NCBI RefSeq assembly: GCF_028553725.1
Contig: NZ_CP067126.1
Coordinates: forward strand, 1-64,000
Length of the DNA stretch: 64,000 nucleotides
Origin: Paracoccus alcaliphilus
Lineage (GTDB): Bacteria; Pseudomonadota; Alphaproteobacteria; Rhodobacterales; Rhodobacteraceae
Direction: 5' to 3'
Part shown: piece by piece, positions 15,587 through 24,599 of the stretch
How positions within the stretch are numbered: the stretch's first letter is position 1
How the letters are laid out: the number at the start of each line of letters is the position of its first letter
Translations under genes and position numbers: made by a program
The notes under the pieces: model-generated
The model's database searches: none
Seen by the model: the letters and a program-made list of their open reading frames with translations, nothing else
Told to the model about the DNA's origin: nothing

Positions 15587-16228
15587 GCCGATATCGCCAC
15601 CGAGGCGACGGCGACGGTGCGGGTGCTGGCCGATGCGGTCATGCAATGCGCGACCGTGCTGGGCCGGGTCTTCGACGATGCCGACCAGAACGGCCATATG
15701 AGCCAGTCGGCCGAGGAACGCGGTCTGCCCAATGTGCGGCTGGTTGCGCCCAACGGGCTGGCGATCAACACCGATGCGCATGGCCGCTTCAACGTGCCCT
15801 GCGCGGCGCTGCCGCAGGCGATCGGCTCGAACTTCATGCTGAAACTGGACGAGCGGACCCTGCCTGCAGGCTATCGCCTGACGACCGAGAACCCGCGCGT
15901 CGTGCGCCTGACCCCCGGCATGATCACCCGGCTTGATTTCGGGGCGACCATGGCGCGGCTGGTGCGGGTCGATCTGGCGGCCAATGCCTTTGACGGCGCC
16001 GATATGGGCGCACCGTTGCAGGCCGGTCTGCGTCAGCTGGTGGCCGAGATCCGCGACACGACCAGCATGTTGCGCATCACCTATCTGCTGTCGCCGGGCG
16101 AAGCCGAGCAGACCGCACGTCAACGCTTGCGGCAGGTTGACCGCAGCTTGCGCGATCTGTGGCGCGGCAACGGTCAATACAAGCTGAACATCGAAACCCT
16201 CATTCAACGCGTGGGAGAGGCACAATGA
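15587..16228 (+). pseudogene. C-terminal part of the disrupted DUF11-repeat surface protein
   Basis: An open frame running from the IS right end to a stop at 16226-16228. It begins with the tail of an Ig-like domain (ATVRVLADAVMQCATVLG), then an SdrD-B-like region with an acidic calcium-binding-like loop (VFDDADQNGHMSQ) and GLPNVRLVAPNG. It ends with a region predicted to be helical (LLSPGEAEQTARQRLRQVDRSLRDLW) that might anchor the protein or contact its partner. No independent start is needed. The stop overlaps the next ATG (ATGA), so the original gene was translationally coupled to the barrel gene. Confidence 0.72.
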
Positions 16229-19200
16229 AGCGGATAAGTTTTTCGCCTTCCGCTTTGCGGGTCGTTCTTGCCGGTGGTGTGGCGGTGTCGGCGCTGATGG
16301 GCGCGACCGGATCGCAGGCCGATGGTTGTCGCGCCGATGGCGTGGATTACGCGGGCGATTGCAGCCATTACAATGCGGGAACCGTGGTCAGCCGCCCGGT
16401 GCAGCCGAATGTCTCGGAAGGTCCGGCGCCGGCACTGGGGGATATCGGCTTCTCGATTTCCATCGACGCGGTCGAGGCCGGACCCGACGCCCCGCGCCGG
16501 ACCATCGCCGGGGCGCCCGCGCGCCCCGAGCGGATGCGCGAGATCGACCGGCTGCTGGATCTGGCCGGGGTTGATCTGACCTATGACGGGCTGGGCGGCA
16601 GGCCGCGACTGGCCGTCGCCACCGCCGATCTGCGCGAAAGCTTCGTGGCGGGCGAGACGGTGACGTTCCGGGCCTCGGCGAACTATCCCGCATGGATCAG
16701 CCGGGCCGAGGTGGTCGTGACCGATATTCGCGGCCGCACACTGGCCGCCGTGCCGATCCGCCCCAATGGCGTGGCGGATTGGACCATGCCCGCCGAGGGA
16801 CCTGACGAGTTCCTGTATTTCCTGCGCGTCTCGGACAGCGGCGGCAGGCGGGACGAGACCCGCAGCCTTGCGCTGTCGCGTGCCGCCAGCGTGATCGCGC
16901 CGGACCTGACCGGCCCGGTGACGGCTGCGGCCGAAGGCGACGACATGACCGCGCGGCGCGGCATCCCGGTGCAGGGCGGTGCGATCACCGTGTCCGGCCA
17001 CGCCCCCGCCGGGCAGATGGTGCAGGTGTTGGGAGAGGCCGTGCCGGTTGATCCCTCGGGTCGCTTCGTGGTCCAGCGCATCCTGCCGCCCGGCACGCAT
17101 GGGGTGGCGATCGCGATCGACGGACGGCGGATGGACCGCTCGGTCACCATCGAGAAATCGGAATGGTTCGCGACCGGCATCGTGGATGTGACCGTTGGTC
17201 GCCATGACGGCGATACCTGGCGCATGGGCCGCCTTGCCGGTTTCGCGCAGGGTACGCTGGCCAATGGCACGCGGATCACCGCCTCGGTCGATACGCGAGA
17301 GGCCGAACTGCGCGATCTGTTCCGCAATTTCGGCCGCAAGTTTCCCGACCAGACCCTGCGGTCGATGAAATCCGAGGATGTGTTCAACACCTTCGGCGAC
17401 GATTCGCAGATGACGGAACTGGCGCCATCCTCGGGGCGGTTCTTCCTGCGTGCCGAACGCGATGGCAGCCACCTGCAATGGGGTGATTTCAAGCCGCAGG
17501 ATTCGGGCGATCTGACAGTGCGTTCGGACCGGGCGCTTTACGGTGCCTCGGGCGAATACCGCTCGCTTGACGTGACCGCGCAGGGGGACAGCCGGCTGCG
17601 GGTTTCGGGCTATGGGGCGCAGGCCGACAGTCTGATGCAGCGCGACGTTCTGCGTGCGACGGGGGGCAGCGCCTATTTCCTGTCGCGTCAGGATCTGCTG
17701 GTGGACAGCGAAACCATCACGGTCGAGGTGCGGTCGCGCACCACCGGCCTTGTGGTCGAAACCCGCCGCCTGACCGAGGGTGCGGATTACCGCATCAACG
17801 CGGTGCAGGGCGTGGTGATCCTGAATGCCCCGCTGTCATCTTCGGTTGGTGGCGAGGGGCTGGTGTCGAACAATCCGCTGGGGGATTACGACGTCAATCT
17901 GGTGGCGCAATATGAATATGTGCCGACCACGGGCGAGGTCGATGGCTACAGCGCCGGGCTGCGTGGTGAATACTGGGTGGGCGATCATGTTCGCGTCGGC
18001 GCCTCGGCGCTGCGCGAGACGACCGGGCTGGCCGATCAGGAACTGATCGGGGCCGATATCCTGCTGCGCGACGGTGAAAGCCGGGAATTGCTGCTGGAAT
18101 ATGCCACCAGCGAAGGGCCGGGCTTTGGTTCCAGCTTTTCGCTGAATGGCGGGCTGGATCTGGAAAGTGGCGACGGGCTGAACCCGTCCGATCCCAGCTA
18201 TGGCCTGCCGGGCCTGCGCGCGGATTCGTGGCGTATCGCCGGGCGCACGGATCTGGCCTTTGCAGGATTGCGCGGAGAAATTGCGGGTTATTATGACCGC
18301 AAGGATGCGGGTTTTTCCTCGCCCGATCACGATATCCAATACGATCAGAAGGCCTGGGGCCTGTCGGGCCATGTGGCGCTGACGGCGCGGACCGACCTGA
18401 CCTTCGGGGGCGAGGCGCTGCGGCGCGATGACGGCAAGCGCGAGGAAAAGGCGCGGCTCGGCTTTGCCCATCAAATCAGCGAAACATGGGGGCTGGAGGG
18501 CGAAATCGCCCGCGATCACCGCGACGAGGCCGGATCGCCCGATGATTTCGGCAACCGCACCGATGCCGCGCTGCGCCTGACATGGGCGCGCGACGAGGAT
18601 CTGTCGGTCTGGGTCTTCGGGCAGGCGACGCTGTCGCATGACCCGACGCGGCACAGCAATGATCGCGGCGGTATCGGGGCCAGCGCGCGGCTGACCGACC
18701 GGGTCGAGGTGCTGGCCGAGGTTTCGGACGGCTCTCTGGGTACGGCGGGGCGGGTCGAGCTGGGCTATCGCCCGAATGCCGACAGCGTCACCACCATCGG
18801 TTACCGGCTGGACCCGCTGCGGCGTTTCGATGCAACGGATTTCAGCGGGCGGGATCGCGGCAGTCTGGTCTTTGGCAGCAGCTCGAAGGTGAACGACCGC
18901 TGGTCCTATACCTCGGAAAGCACCTACAGCGCCTTCGGCACGCGGCCTTCGCTGACCTCGGGCTACGGCGTCACCTATACGCCGGATCAGCGCTGGCGTT
19001 TCGACGCGATGGTGCAACATGGCGAAAGCACCGAATCCGATGGCACAAGCCTGAAGCGGCGCGGGCTGTCTTTGGGCACGCGCTATAGCGAGGGCGACGT
19101 CATGGGCGCCGGGCTGCGCGGCGAATGGCGTCACGAGGAATCCAACCGCCCCGATAATGAGCTGGACCGCGATACCTGGCTGGTCTCGGGCTTTTACGAG

Positions 19201-19803
19201 AACAAGGTCAGCGAGGACTGGCGCTTCGTTTCCTCATTGGACAGCGTGATCTCGGACAGCGACCAAAGCTCTTTCCGCAATGGCCGCTATGTCGAGGCAC
19301 GGCTGGGCTATGCCTGGCGGCCGGTATCGAATGACCGGGTGAACGGGCTGTTCAGCTATACCTATCTTTACGACATGCCGGGTGCCGATCAGGTCAATAT
19401 CGACGGCGATATCGAGGGGCCGCGCCAGAAAAGCCATATCCTGAACGCGGCGGTCAACTGGCAGGCCAGCCCGGTCTGGACGCTGGGGGCGAAATACGGC
19501 TATCGCATGCGCCGGGCGGCGGAACGCGGCAGCGACACGTTCGTCCGCAGCGAGGCGCATCTGGGCGTGCTGCGCGCCGATTATCACGTCGTCCACAACT
19601 GGGATGTCATGGCCGAGATCCGCGCGCTGCATACGCCCGGCTCGAACACGACGGAAAAGGCGGCGCTGGCGGGGGTTTACCGGCTGTTCGGCGATCACCT
19701 GCGGGTCGGGGGCGGTTATCTGTGGGGCAAGGTCTCGGACGATCTGCGCACCATCGACCTGCCGGATCGCGGGGTGTTCCTGAACATCACGTCGCAGTTC
19801 TAG
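16225..19803 (+). CDS. Large outer-membrane beta-barrel protein
   Basis: 1192 residues with a signal peptide (cleavage near GSQADG). The first 300 residues contain Ig-like or carboxypeptidase-regulatory-like segments (SGHAPAGQMVQVLGEAV, DPSGRFVVQRILPPGTHGV). A middle region with TEGADYRINAVQGVVIL is followed by some 600 residues of alternating polar/hydrophobic strands rich in Asp, Arg, Gly and aromatics. The C terminus NITSQF ends in Phe, the BamA recognition signature. Its ATG overlaps the DUF11 gene stop, so the pair likely form a secretion or display system, with this protein as outer-membrane pore or anchor. I do not recognise a named family. Confidence 0.72.
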   Translation: MKRISFSPSALRVVLAGGVAVSALMGATGSQADGCRADGVDYAGDCSHYNAGTVVSRPVQPNVSEGPAPALGDIGFSISIDAVEAGPDAPRRTIAGAPARPERMREIDRLLDLAGVDLTYDGLGGRPRLAVATADLRESFVAGETVTFRASANYPAWISRAEVVVTDIRGRTLAAVPIRPNGVADWTMPAEGPDEFLYFLRVSDSGGRRDETRSLALSRAASVIAPDLTGPVTAAAEGDDMTARRGIPVQGGAITVSGHAPAGQMVQVLGEAVPVDPSGRFVVQRILPPGTHGVAIAIDGRRMDRSVTIEKSEWFATGIVDVTVGRHDGDTWRMGRLAGFAQGTLANGTRITASVDTREAELRDLFRNFGRKFPDQTLRSMKSEDVFNTFGDDSQMTELAPSSGRFFLRAERDGSHLQWGDFKPQDSGDLTVRSDRALYGASGEYRSLDVTAQGDSRLRVSGYGAQADSLMQRDVLRATGGSAYFLSRQDLLVDSETITVEVRSRTTGLVVETRRLTEGADYRINAVQGVVILNAPLSSSVGGEGLVSNNPLGDYDVNLVAQYEYVPTTGEVDGYSAGLRGEYWVGDHVRVGASALRETTGLADQELIGADILLRDGESRELLLEYATSEGPGFGSSFSLNGGLDLESGDGLNPSDPSYGLPGLRADSWRIAGRTDLAFAGLRGEIAGYYDRKDAGFSSPDHDIQYDQKAWGLSGHVALTARTDLTFGGEALRRDDGKREEKARLGFAHQISETWGLEGEIARDHRDEAGSPDDFGNRTDAALRLTWARDEDLSVWVFGQATLSHDPTRHSNDRGGIGASARLTDRVEVLAEVSDGSLGTAGRVELGYRPNADSVTTIGYRLDPLRRFDATDFSGRDRGSLVFGSSSKVNDRWSYTSESTYSAFGTRPSLTSGYGVTYTPDQRWRFDAMVQHGESTESDGTSLKRRGLSLGTRYSEGDVMGAGLRGEWRHEESNRPDNELDRDTWLVSGFYENKVSEDWRFVSSLDSVISDSDQSSFRNGRYVEARLGYAWRPVSNDRVNGLFSYTYLYDMPGADQVNIDGDIEGPRQKSHILNAAVNWQASPVWTLGAKYGYRMRRAAERGSDTFVRSEAHLGVLRADYHVVHNWDVMAEIRALHTPGSNTTEKAALAGVYRLFGDHLRVGGGYLWGKVSDDLRTIDLPDRGVFLNITSQF

Positions 19804-19808
19804 GGAGG

Positions 19809-19830
19809 CTGGCCGGTTCTATCCGGCCAG
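19809..19830. terminator. Hairpin between convergent barrel gene and soxZ
   Basis: CTGGCCGG (19809-19816) and CCGGCCAG (19823-19830) form a perfect 8-bp stem with a 6-base loop, overlapping the 3' end of the soxZ-like gene. A bidirectional terminator for two convergent transcripts; no strong T-tract. Confidence 0.6.
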
Positions 19831-20148
19831 TTCGATATCCTGCGTGGCCGCGGCGACCTCGCCGCTGTCATCGGTCCAGATCATGCGCAACTGCCCGCTG
19901 CGCAGGGCGGCGAAGGTGAACTCGATATAGGGGTTTTGCGAGATCGCGGTTTCGGGCTGCCATTCCAGCAGCAGATCATCGTCCAACAAGGCCTGAAACC
20001 GGGTCACGATATTCATCGGCAACGGCTCTCCATCGGGGCCAAAGCGAAAGCCGGTCTCCATCGGGTGAACGATCTGCGCGCGGACCCGCAGGATTTCACC
20101 CTTTTCCGGGGTCTCGTTGCTGATCCAGATACGCGGGGGTCTGCTCAT
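19819..20148 (-). CDS. soxZ: SoxZ-like sulfur carrier subunit
   Basis: 109 residues, the normal SoxZ size. It pairs with SoxY to carry sulfur intermediates on the SoxY cysteine arm. Matching features are the early RIWISNETPEKGEILRVRAQ and HPMETGFR, the SoxZ core. It is the last gene of the leftward sulfur operon, 12 bp after soxY. It has no signal peptide, as for other SoxZ proteins that are exported together with SoxY. Confidence 0.85.
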   Translation of the reverse strand: MSRPPRIWISNETPEKGEILRVRAQIVHPMETGFRFGPDGEPLPMNIVTRFQALLDDDLLLEWQPETAISQNPYIEFTFAALRSGQLRMIWTDDSGEVAAATQDIELAG

Positions 20149-20160
20149 GCCTTCGGCCCC

Positions 20161-20658
20161 TTACATGCCACAGCCGCCGGCGGCGACGGTGATATCGGCG
20201 CGCGCCTCAAGGAAACGGCCGTCATTCATTCGCGCGATCGCCCGCAGCCCCATGCTTTCCATCAGCCGCACGCGCAGCGCGACATCGACCGAGCCGGTCA
20301 GCGGCGTGAACCGGAACCGGCAGGCCAGCGGGCGGGGATTGCGTTGGGCCAGCACGATCAGCTCCTCGCAGTAATTCGTTTCACTGACGGCTTCGGTCAG
20401 ATGCACCCGGACCGGCACGGCGGCCGGATTGTCGCCAAGCGCGGGCAGATCCAGCGCCAGCCCTTCGGCCAGCGGCACCGCCCCGCCCAGAAATTCGGCG
20501 GCGATGCGATCGGCTTCGGCATCGTCGGGTTGCGGCGTGGCCTCGCTGACGATCTGCGCGGCGGCACCAAGCGGCACCATGCCGCATACGAGGCCCGCGC
20601 CAAGCGCGGTTCCCGTCAGCAGCAGCCCCCGGCGGTCGATGTCAGCGCAGGAAGTCAT
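20161..20658 (-). CDS. soxY: SoxY-like sulfur carrier subunit
   Basis: 165 residues with a twin-arginine signal (DRRGLLLTGTALGAG). The C terminus is GGCGM, where canonical SoxY ends GGCGG; the cysteine that carries the sulfur substrate is therefore present but the last residue differs. It overlaps the upstream flavoprotein gene by 17 bp and precedes soxZ. The window contains no soxAX, soxB or soxCD, so the carrier must work with enzymes encoded elsewhere or in a different reaction. Confidence 0.85.
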   Translation of the reverse strand: MTSCADIDRRGLLLTGTALGAGLVCGMVPLGAAAQIVSEATPQPDDAEADRIAAEFLGGAVPLAEGLALDLPALGDNPAAVPVRVHLTEAVSETNYCEELIVLAQRNPRPLACRFRFTPLTGSVDVALRVRLMESMGLRAIARMNDGRFLEARADITVAAGGCGM

Positions 20659-21976
20659 CGAACATCCCGTTCACCCAGACGAAATCCTCTTCCAGCAGGT
20701 CGGGCGTGCGTACGTCGATGTCGATCTGGTTCTGATGCACCAGCCCGTCGGCGCCGACCTCATAGGTGAACTCGACCGAGATCGCCTCGCGCGGGTCGCC
20801 ATTGACCAGCATATAGCACAGGTTGTCGGGCAGTTCGGCCACGACCTCTTCGTCGCGCACCCGCTGGCCGATATTGCGCGCCACGATCTTGGCGATGTAA
20901 TTCGCGACATGGGCGCTTTTCGGGTAATGCCCGAAATGCGGCGAGATCGCCCCCATGCTGTCGCCGACGATATAGACGCTGTCGTCGGCATTGGCGTGGA
21001 ACAGGCGCTGATCCATATCGGCCCAGCCGGTCGGATTGCCGTTTTCATCCTTGCCGATCAGATCGGCGTGGAACAGCATCTCCGACGCCTGATGCGGCGG
21101 CATGATCACGGCCTCGTCGAAATCGAAATCGCCCGCCTCGGTCATGATCCGCTTGTTCCAGGGATCAAGCTCGCGCACCCGCGCATTCGGCACATGGGTG
21201 ATGATGTCGGGATACAGTTCCTCGAAGGCGGCGCGGTAACCGGCGCTGATCGGCGCGATCCCCGGCTTGGGGTCAAGGATCAGGATCTTCGCCGGGATGT
21301 TGTTCACCTTGAAATGCCACGCCATGACGCAGGCGCGTTCATAGGGCGAGGGCGGGCAGCGATGCGGCGGCGGCGGCAGGGTCATCACGATGGTGCCGCC
21401 CTTGAAGTCGCGCAGCATGTTCTTCAGCTTCAAATGCTCGGCATTGGCGATATAGGCCGAGGGGAAATGCGTCCGGGTATATTCCGCCGCCTCATGGTCG
21501 TCGCCGAACCACGCGTCATAGGCGTTGCGGATGCCCCCGGCCAGGATCAGGAAATCGTAATCCACATTTCCCTTCGAGGTGCGCACGATCTTCTTGTCAC
21601 GCTCGAACCCGGTCACTTCGCATTGCACAAGGCGATAACCGTGGTTGTTCGCCGGGGCCAGCATGTCATGGGTCAGGAAGGCGGTGTCCACCACGTCGAT
21701 CAGCCATTTGTTCGACATCGGGCAGGACCAGAAGATCGGGTTGCGCTCCAGCACGATCACCTCGGCGTCGGGCAACTGGTCGCGCAGATGTCGGGCCGAA
21801 GACAGCCCGCCCCAGCCGCCGCCGCAGATCACGATCCGCGGCCCCTTGCCGGTTCGCGGCATCAGCGTGGTGTCGGATGTCAGCGCAGCCGGTGCGGCAA
21901 GGGCGCCCCGGCCCAGCAATCCCATCCCAAGGGCCAGCGATGGGGCGGCTGTAAGAAGTGTGCGGCGACGGATCAT
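20642..21976 (-). CDS. FCSD-like flavoprotein lacking one redox cysteine
   Basis: About 444 residues. A twin-arginine-like signal (MIRRRTLLTAAPSLALG) is followed by the FAD-binding motif IVICGGGWGGLSSA. It keeps the Cys of FWSCPMSN (possible covalent FAD site) and the Cys of HRCPPSPYERA. The second redox-active Cys, found in the paralogue as KSGFCANAQ, is replaced by the region FGHYPKSAHVANY. The ATG at 21976 is chosen because AAGGAA lies eight bases before it; an in-frame ATG at 21997 has no such site. Probably a periplasmic sulfide or sulfane-sulfur oxidoreductase. Confidence 0.8.
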   Translation of the reverse strand: MIRRRTLLTAAPSLALGMGLLGRGALAAPAALTSDTTLMPRTGKGPRIVICGGGWGGLSSARHLRDQLPDAEVIVLERNPIFWSCPMSNKWLIDVVDTAFLTHDMLAPANNHGYRLVQCEVTGFERDKKIVRTSKGNVDYDFLILAGGIRNAYDAWFGDDHEAAEYTRTHFPSAYIANAEHLKLKNMLRDFKGGTIVMTLPPPPHRCPPSPYERACVMAWHFKVNNIPAKILILDPKPGIAPISAGYRAAFEELYPDIITHVPNARVRELDPWNKRIMTEAGDFDFDEAVIMPPHQASEMLFHADLIGKDENGNPTGWADMDQRLFHANADDSVYIVGDSMGAISPHFGHYPKSAHVANYIAKIVARNIGQRVRDEEVVAELPDNLCYMLVNGDPREAISVEFTYEVGADGLVHQNQIDIDVRTPDLLEEDFVWVNGMFDDFLR

Positions 21977-21997
21977 CGGGTCAATTCCTTGCAACAT

Positions 21998-23005
21998 TCA
22001 GCTACGAACAACGACCAGACCAACCGCTATTCCGGCAAGGATACCCGAAAACGCGACCAGACTGGCCAGCGACAGTGTTGACACACCACTCAGACCTTGC
22101 CCGATCGAGCACCCCAAGGCAAGCACGCCGCCAAAACCCATCAGGACGCCGCCCGCCATCGCCCGCTGCATCTGGGTGGCGGAAGCAAAGCTTTCGGGGC
22201 GGAAGTCGCGCGACAGAAGCGCCACGGCCAGCGCCCCCAGCGCCGTGCCCGCCACCACCGCGACGCCGAAATTCAGCGCCCGCCCGGTGGACAGCATCAG
22301 CCACAGCATGCCGTCGCCCATCGGCCCGATGAAGCTGATCGAGGTCAGCACTCTGGGATCGAAGGGATCGTCGGTGACATGGGTGATCCACCAGCCACCC
22401 GCCACCGCCAGCCCGATGATCGCCGCGCAGGCGGCCTGCAATGGATGGCGTCGGCATAGCGGCAAGGCAAACCAGACCAGCACCAGAGCCAGCGGCCCCG
22501 CCACCAGCGCCACGGCGAGTTGCGGCTCTATCGTCGGGAACAGTTGCGGCAGCGATGCTGCGGCGGGCCGGATCTGCCCCATAGACGCCACCCAGCCACG
22601 CAGCGGCGCCAGCACCCCGGTCAGGCTGGCCTGCGCCGCCAGACCCAGACACAGCAGCACCAGAACCGAGCGCATATTGCCGCCCGCCGCCAGCACCAGC
22701 GACCGCGCGCCACAGGCATTGGCCAGCACCATGCCGATGCCGAAGATCGCGCCCCCGGCCAGCATCCCCACCCATGAGAACCGGTCCCGCATGGGCAGCG
22801 CCGCCGCCAGATCGGTGCCACCCCACAGGTTCAGCGCCTGCGTGGCGCAGACCGCCACCGCCAGCGCCAGCGCAAAGGCGCGGATCGCGGACAGATCGCC
22901 CCCGGCCATCACGCCCTTCATGCCCCTCAGCAGGCAGAACTGCCCCGCCCGTGCGGCCGCCCCGAAAATCCCGCCAAGCACCAGCCCCAGCAGGACCGCA
23001 TTCAT
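21998..23005 (-). CDS. YeeE/YedE (SoxT/TsuA-like) thiosulfate or sulfur transporter
   Basis: 335-residue inner-membrane protein with nine or so hydrophobic segments. Conserved YeeE/YedE cysteine motifs are present: AGQFCLLRGMKG near residues 20-31, VLANACGARSLVL in the middle and ALGCSIGQGLSG near the C terminus. In E. coli YeeE (TsuA) these cysteines relay thiosulfate. In Sox clusters the homologue is called SoxT. Its ATG overlaps the stop of the upstream flavoprotein gene (ATGA), so it is coupled within the operon. Confidence 0.85.
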   Translation of the reverse strand: MNAVLLGLVLGGIFGAAARAGQFCLLRGMKGVMAGGDLSAIRAFALALAVAVCATQALNLWGGTDLAAALPMRDRFSWVGMLAGGAIFGIGMVLANACGARSLVLAAGGNMRSVLVLLCLGLAAQASLTGVLAPLRGWVASMGQIRPAAASLPQLFPTIEPQLAVALVAGPLALVLVWFALPLCRRHPLQAACAAIIGLAVAGGWWITHVTDDPFDPRVLTSISFIGPMGDGMLWLMLSTGRALNFGVAVVAGTALGALAVALLSRDFRPESFASATQMQRAMAGGVLMGFGGVLALGCSIGQGLSGVSTLSLASLVAFSGILAGIAVGLVVVRS

Positions 23006-24279
23006 GCCGTCCCCCAGATATCGGCCGAAATCGCCGCATACCAGCCGGCGCCATAGACGGCCTCGGCCTTGCGGAATGCGGCATCGGCGTCGATCGGGCT
23101 GACCCCGCCTGATTCCGCGATCTCGACGATGGCGTCATCTTCGGCGCGATAGACCCCCGCAACCGAGATCCCCCAATCCGGCCCCACAAGGCTGTAACAG
23201 GTATTGATGAAACTGGCGGCGGGCGGCTCGTGCCCGGCCAGATCGGCGCTGATCGCGGCGGCGGCGACCTTGGCCTGCGCATTGGCGCAGAACCCCGATT
23301 TCGGCATCGGCGCGGCGATGGTGGCGTCGCCCACGACATGGATATGCGCGACCTGCGTCGACTCGAAGCTGTTGCCCCGGACCGGCACCCAGCCGCTGGC
23401 ATCCGTCACCCCGGCACGTTCCGCGATCCATCCGGCCTTTTGCGGCGGCACCACATTCAGCACATCGGCCTTGTGGATCTGGCCGAAGGCGGTTTCCACC
23501 TCGCGCGCCTGCGCATCGACGCGAATGACCTGCCCGTCATCCACCTGCCCGACCCATTCGATCATCTCGCCATAAAGCGCCGCCCAGCCCTGCTGGAACA
23601 ACCCCTGTTTCGAGAAGCTTTCCTTGCTGTCCAGCAGCAGGATCTTCGAGGCCGGCTTATGCGTCTTCAGGTAATGCGCCACCATCGAGGCGCGCTCATA
23701 GGGTCCCGGCGGACAACGGAAGGCGCCATCGGTGATCGACATGACAAAGCGTCCGCCATCCTCCATCGCCTCCAGCTGCGCCTTCAAGGCCTGCGTCTGC
23801 GGCCCGGCCTTCCAGGCATGCAGCGCCAGTTCCGCCGCCGCCTCGTCATAGCCTTCCAGCGCATCCCAGCGGAAATCGATCCCCGGCGACAGCACCAGCC
23901 GGTCATAAGACAGCGCGGTTCCATCCTCCAGCACCACCCGCCGCGCCGCGCCATCGACATCCTGCGCCACGGCATGAACGATCTCGATCCCCGCCGCGCG
24001 CAGATCGCCGTAACCATGCGTGATGCTGTCCCAGTCCCGCAATCCGCCCAGATAGAGGTTCGAGAACGGGCAGGTCACGAAACGCTCGGCCGGCTCGATC
24101 AGGGTGATCCGCATGCCCTCGTTCCACCGCCGCAGACAGCGCGCCGCGGTCGCCCCGCCGAAACCGCCACCGATCACGACGACATGCGCCGCCCCGGTAT
24201 CGGCCCGCACCAGCCCGGGCAGCGCCAGCGCCCCCAGCCCGGCCATCCCGCCCAGAATATCGCGTCGGGTCATGCTCAT
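23002..24279 (-). CDS. soxF: Flavocytochrome c sulfide dehydrogenase flavoprotein subunit (SoxF/FccB-like)
   Basis: 425 residues with a Tat signal (MTRRDILGGMAGLGALALPG). The dinucleotide-binding motif is VVVIGGGFGGATAA. Cys70 in FVTCPFSN is the expected covalent FAD site, and Cys189 (FRCPPGPYERA) and Cys331 (KSGFCANAQAK) the expected redox disulfide. Its start overlaps the cytochrome stop (ATGA) and GGAG lies 8 bases upstream. With the cytochrome it should oxidise sulfide in the periplasm and pass electrons to the respiratory chain. Confidence 0.88.
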   Translation of the reverse strand: MSMTRRDILGGMAGLGALALPGLVRADTGAAHVVVIGGGFGGATAARCLRRWNEGMRITLIEPAERFVTCPFSNLYLGGLRDWDSITHGYGDLRAAGIEIVHAVAQDVDGAARRVVLEDGTALSYDRLVLSPGIDFRWDALEGYDEAAAELALHAWKAGPQTQALKAQLEAMEDGGRFVMSITDGAFRCPPGPYERASMVAHYLKTHKPASKILLLDSKESFSKQGLFQQGWAALYGEMIEWVGQVDDGQVIRVDAQAREVETAFGQIHKADVLNVVPPQKAGWIAERAGVTDASGWVPVRGNSFESTQVAHIHVVGDATIAAPMPKSGFCANAQAKVAAAAISADLAGHEPPAASFINTCYSLVGPDWGISVAGVYRAEDDAIVEIAESGGVSPIDADAAFRKAEAVYGAGWYAAISADIWGTA

Positions 24280-24599
24280 TGTTCGATCTCCGAAAACCAG
24301 CGGGCCAAAGCCGCGATCTGTGCATCGTCATAGCCGCGCATCAAGCGCCCCATGACCGTGGCGTCATCGGCGGATCCGTCCCTGAACGCGGTCAACCGCT
24401 GCTGCAACCCGGCTTCGGGCAATCCGGCGATCGAGGGAATGGCCCCCGGAGAACGCCCGTCCGGCCCGTGGCAACTGGCACAGGGCCCGGCAAGAACGCG
24501 GGCATCGGCCTGCCCATCCCCGGCCCAGACGACCGAAGCAAGGCTGGCAAAAACCACCGACACGACGCAACGCGTCAGAACGGGATGGCTGGCGGGCAT
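24276..24599 (-). CDS. soxE: Small c-type cytochrome, SoxE/FccA-like
   Basis: 107 residues with a signal peptide (cleavage near VWAGDG). There is one haem-binding motif CASCHG, and the likely Met ligand is in VMGRLMRGYDD. First gene of the leftward sulfur operon, preceded by a strong AAGGGGG ribosome site. Probably the electron-accepting subunit for the adjacent flavoprotein. Diheme FccA forms are longer, so this is the monohaem type. Confidence 0.85.
   Translation of the reverse strand: MPASHPVLTRCVVSVVFASLASVVWAGDGQADARVLAGPCASCHGPDGRSPGAIPSIAGLPEAGLQQRLTAFRDGSADDATVMGRLMRGYDDAQIAALARWFSEIEQ

Noticed and set aside
15617..16228. Independent gene starting at GTG 15617
   Set aside because: The frame is open back to the IS boundary at 15587 and encodes the middle of an extracellular domain with no ribosome site; it is the tail of the interrupted DUF11 gene.
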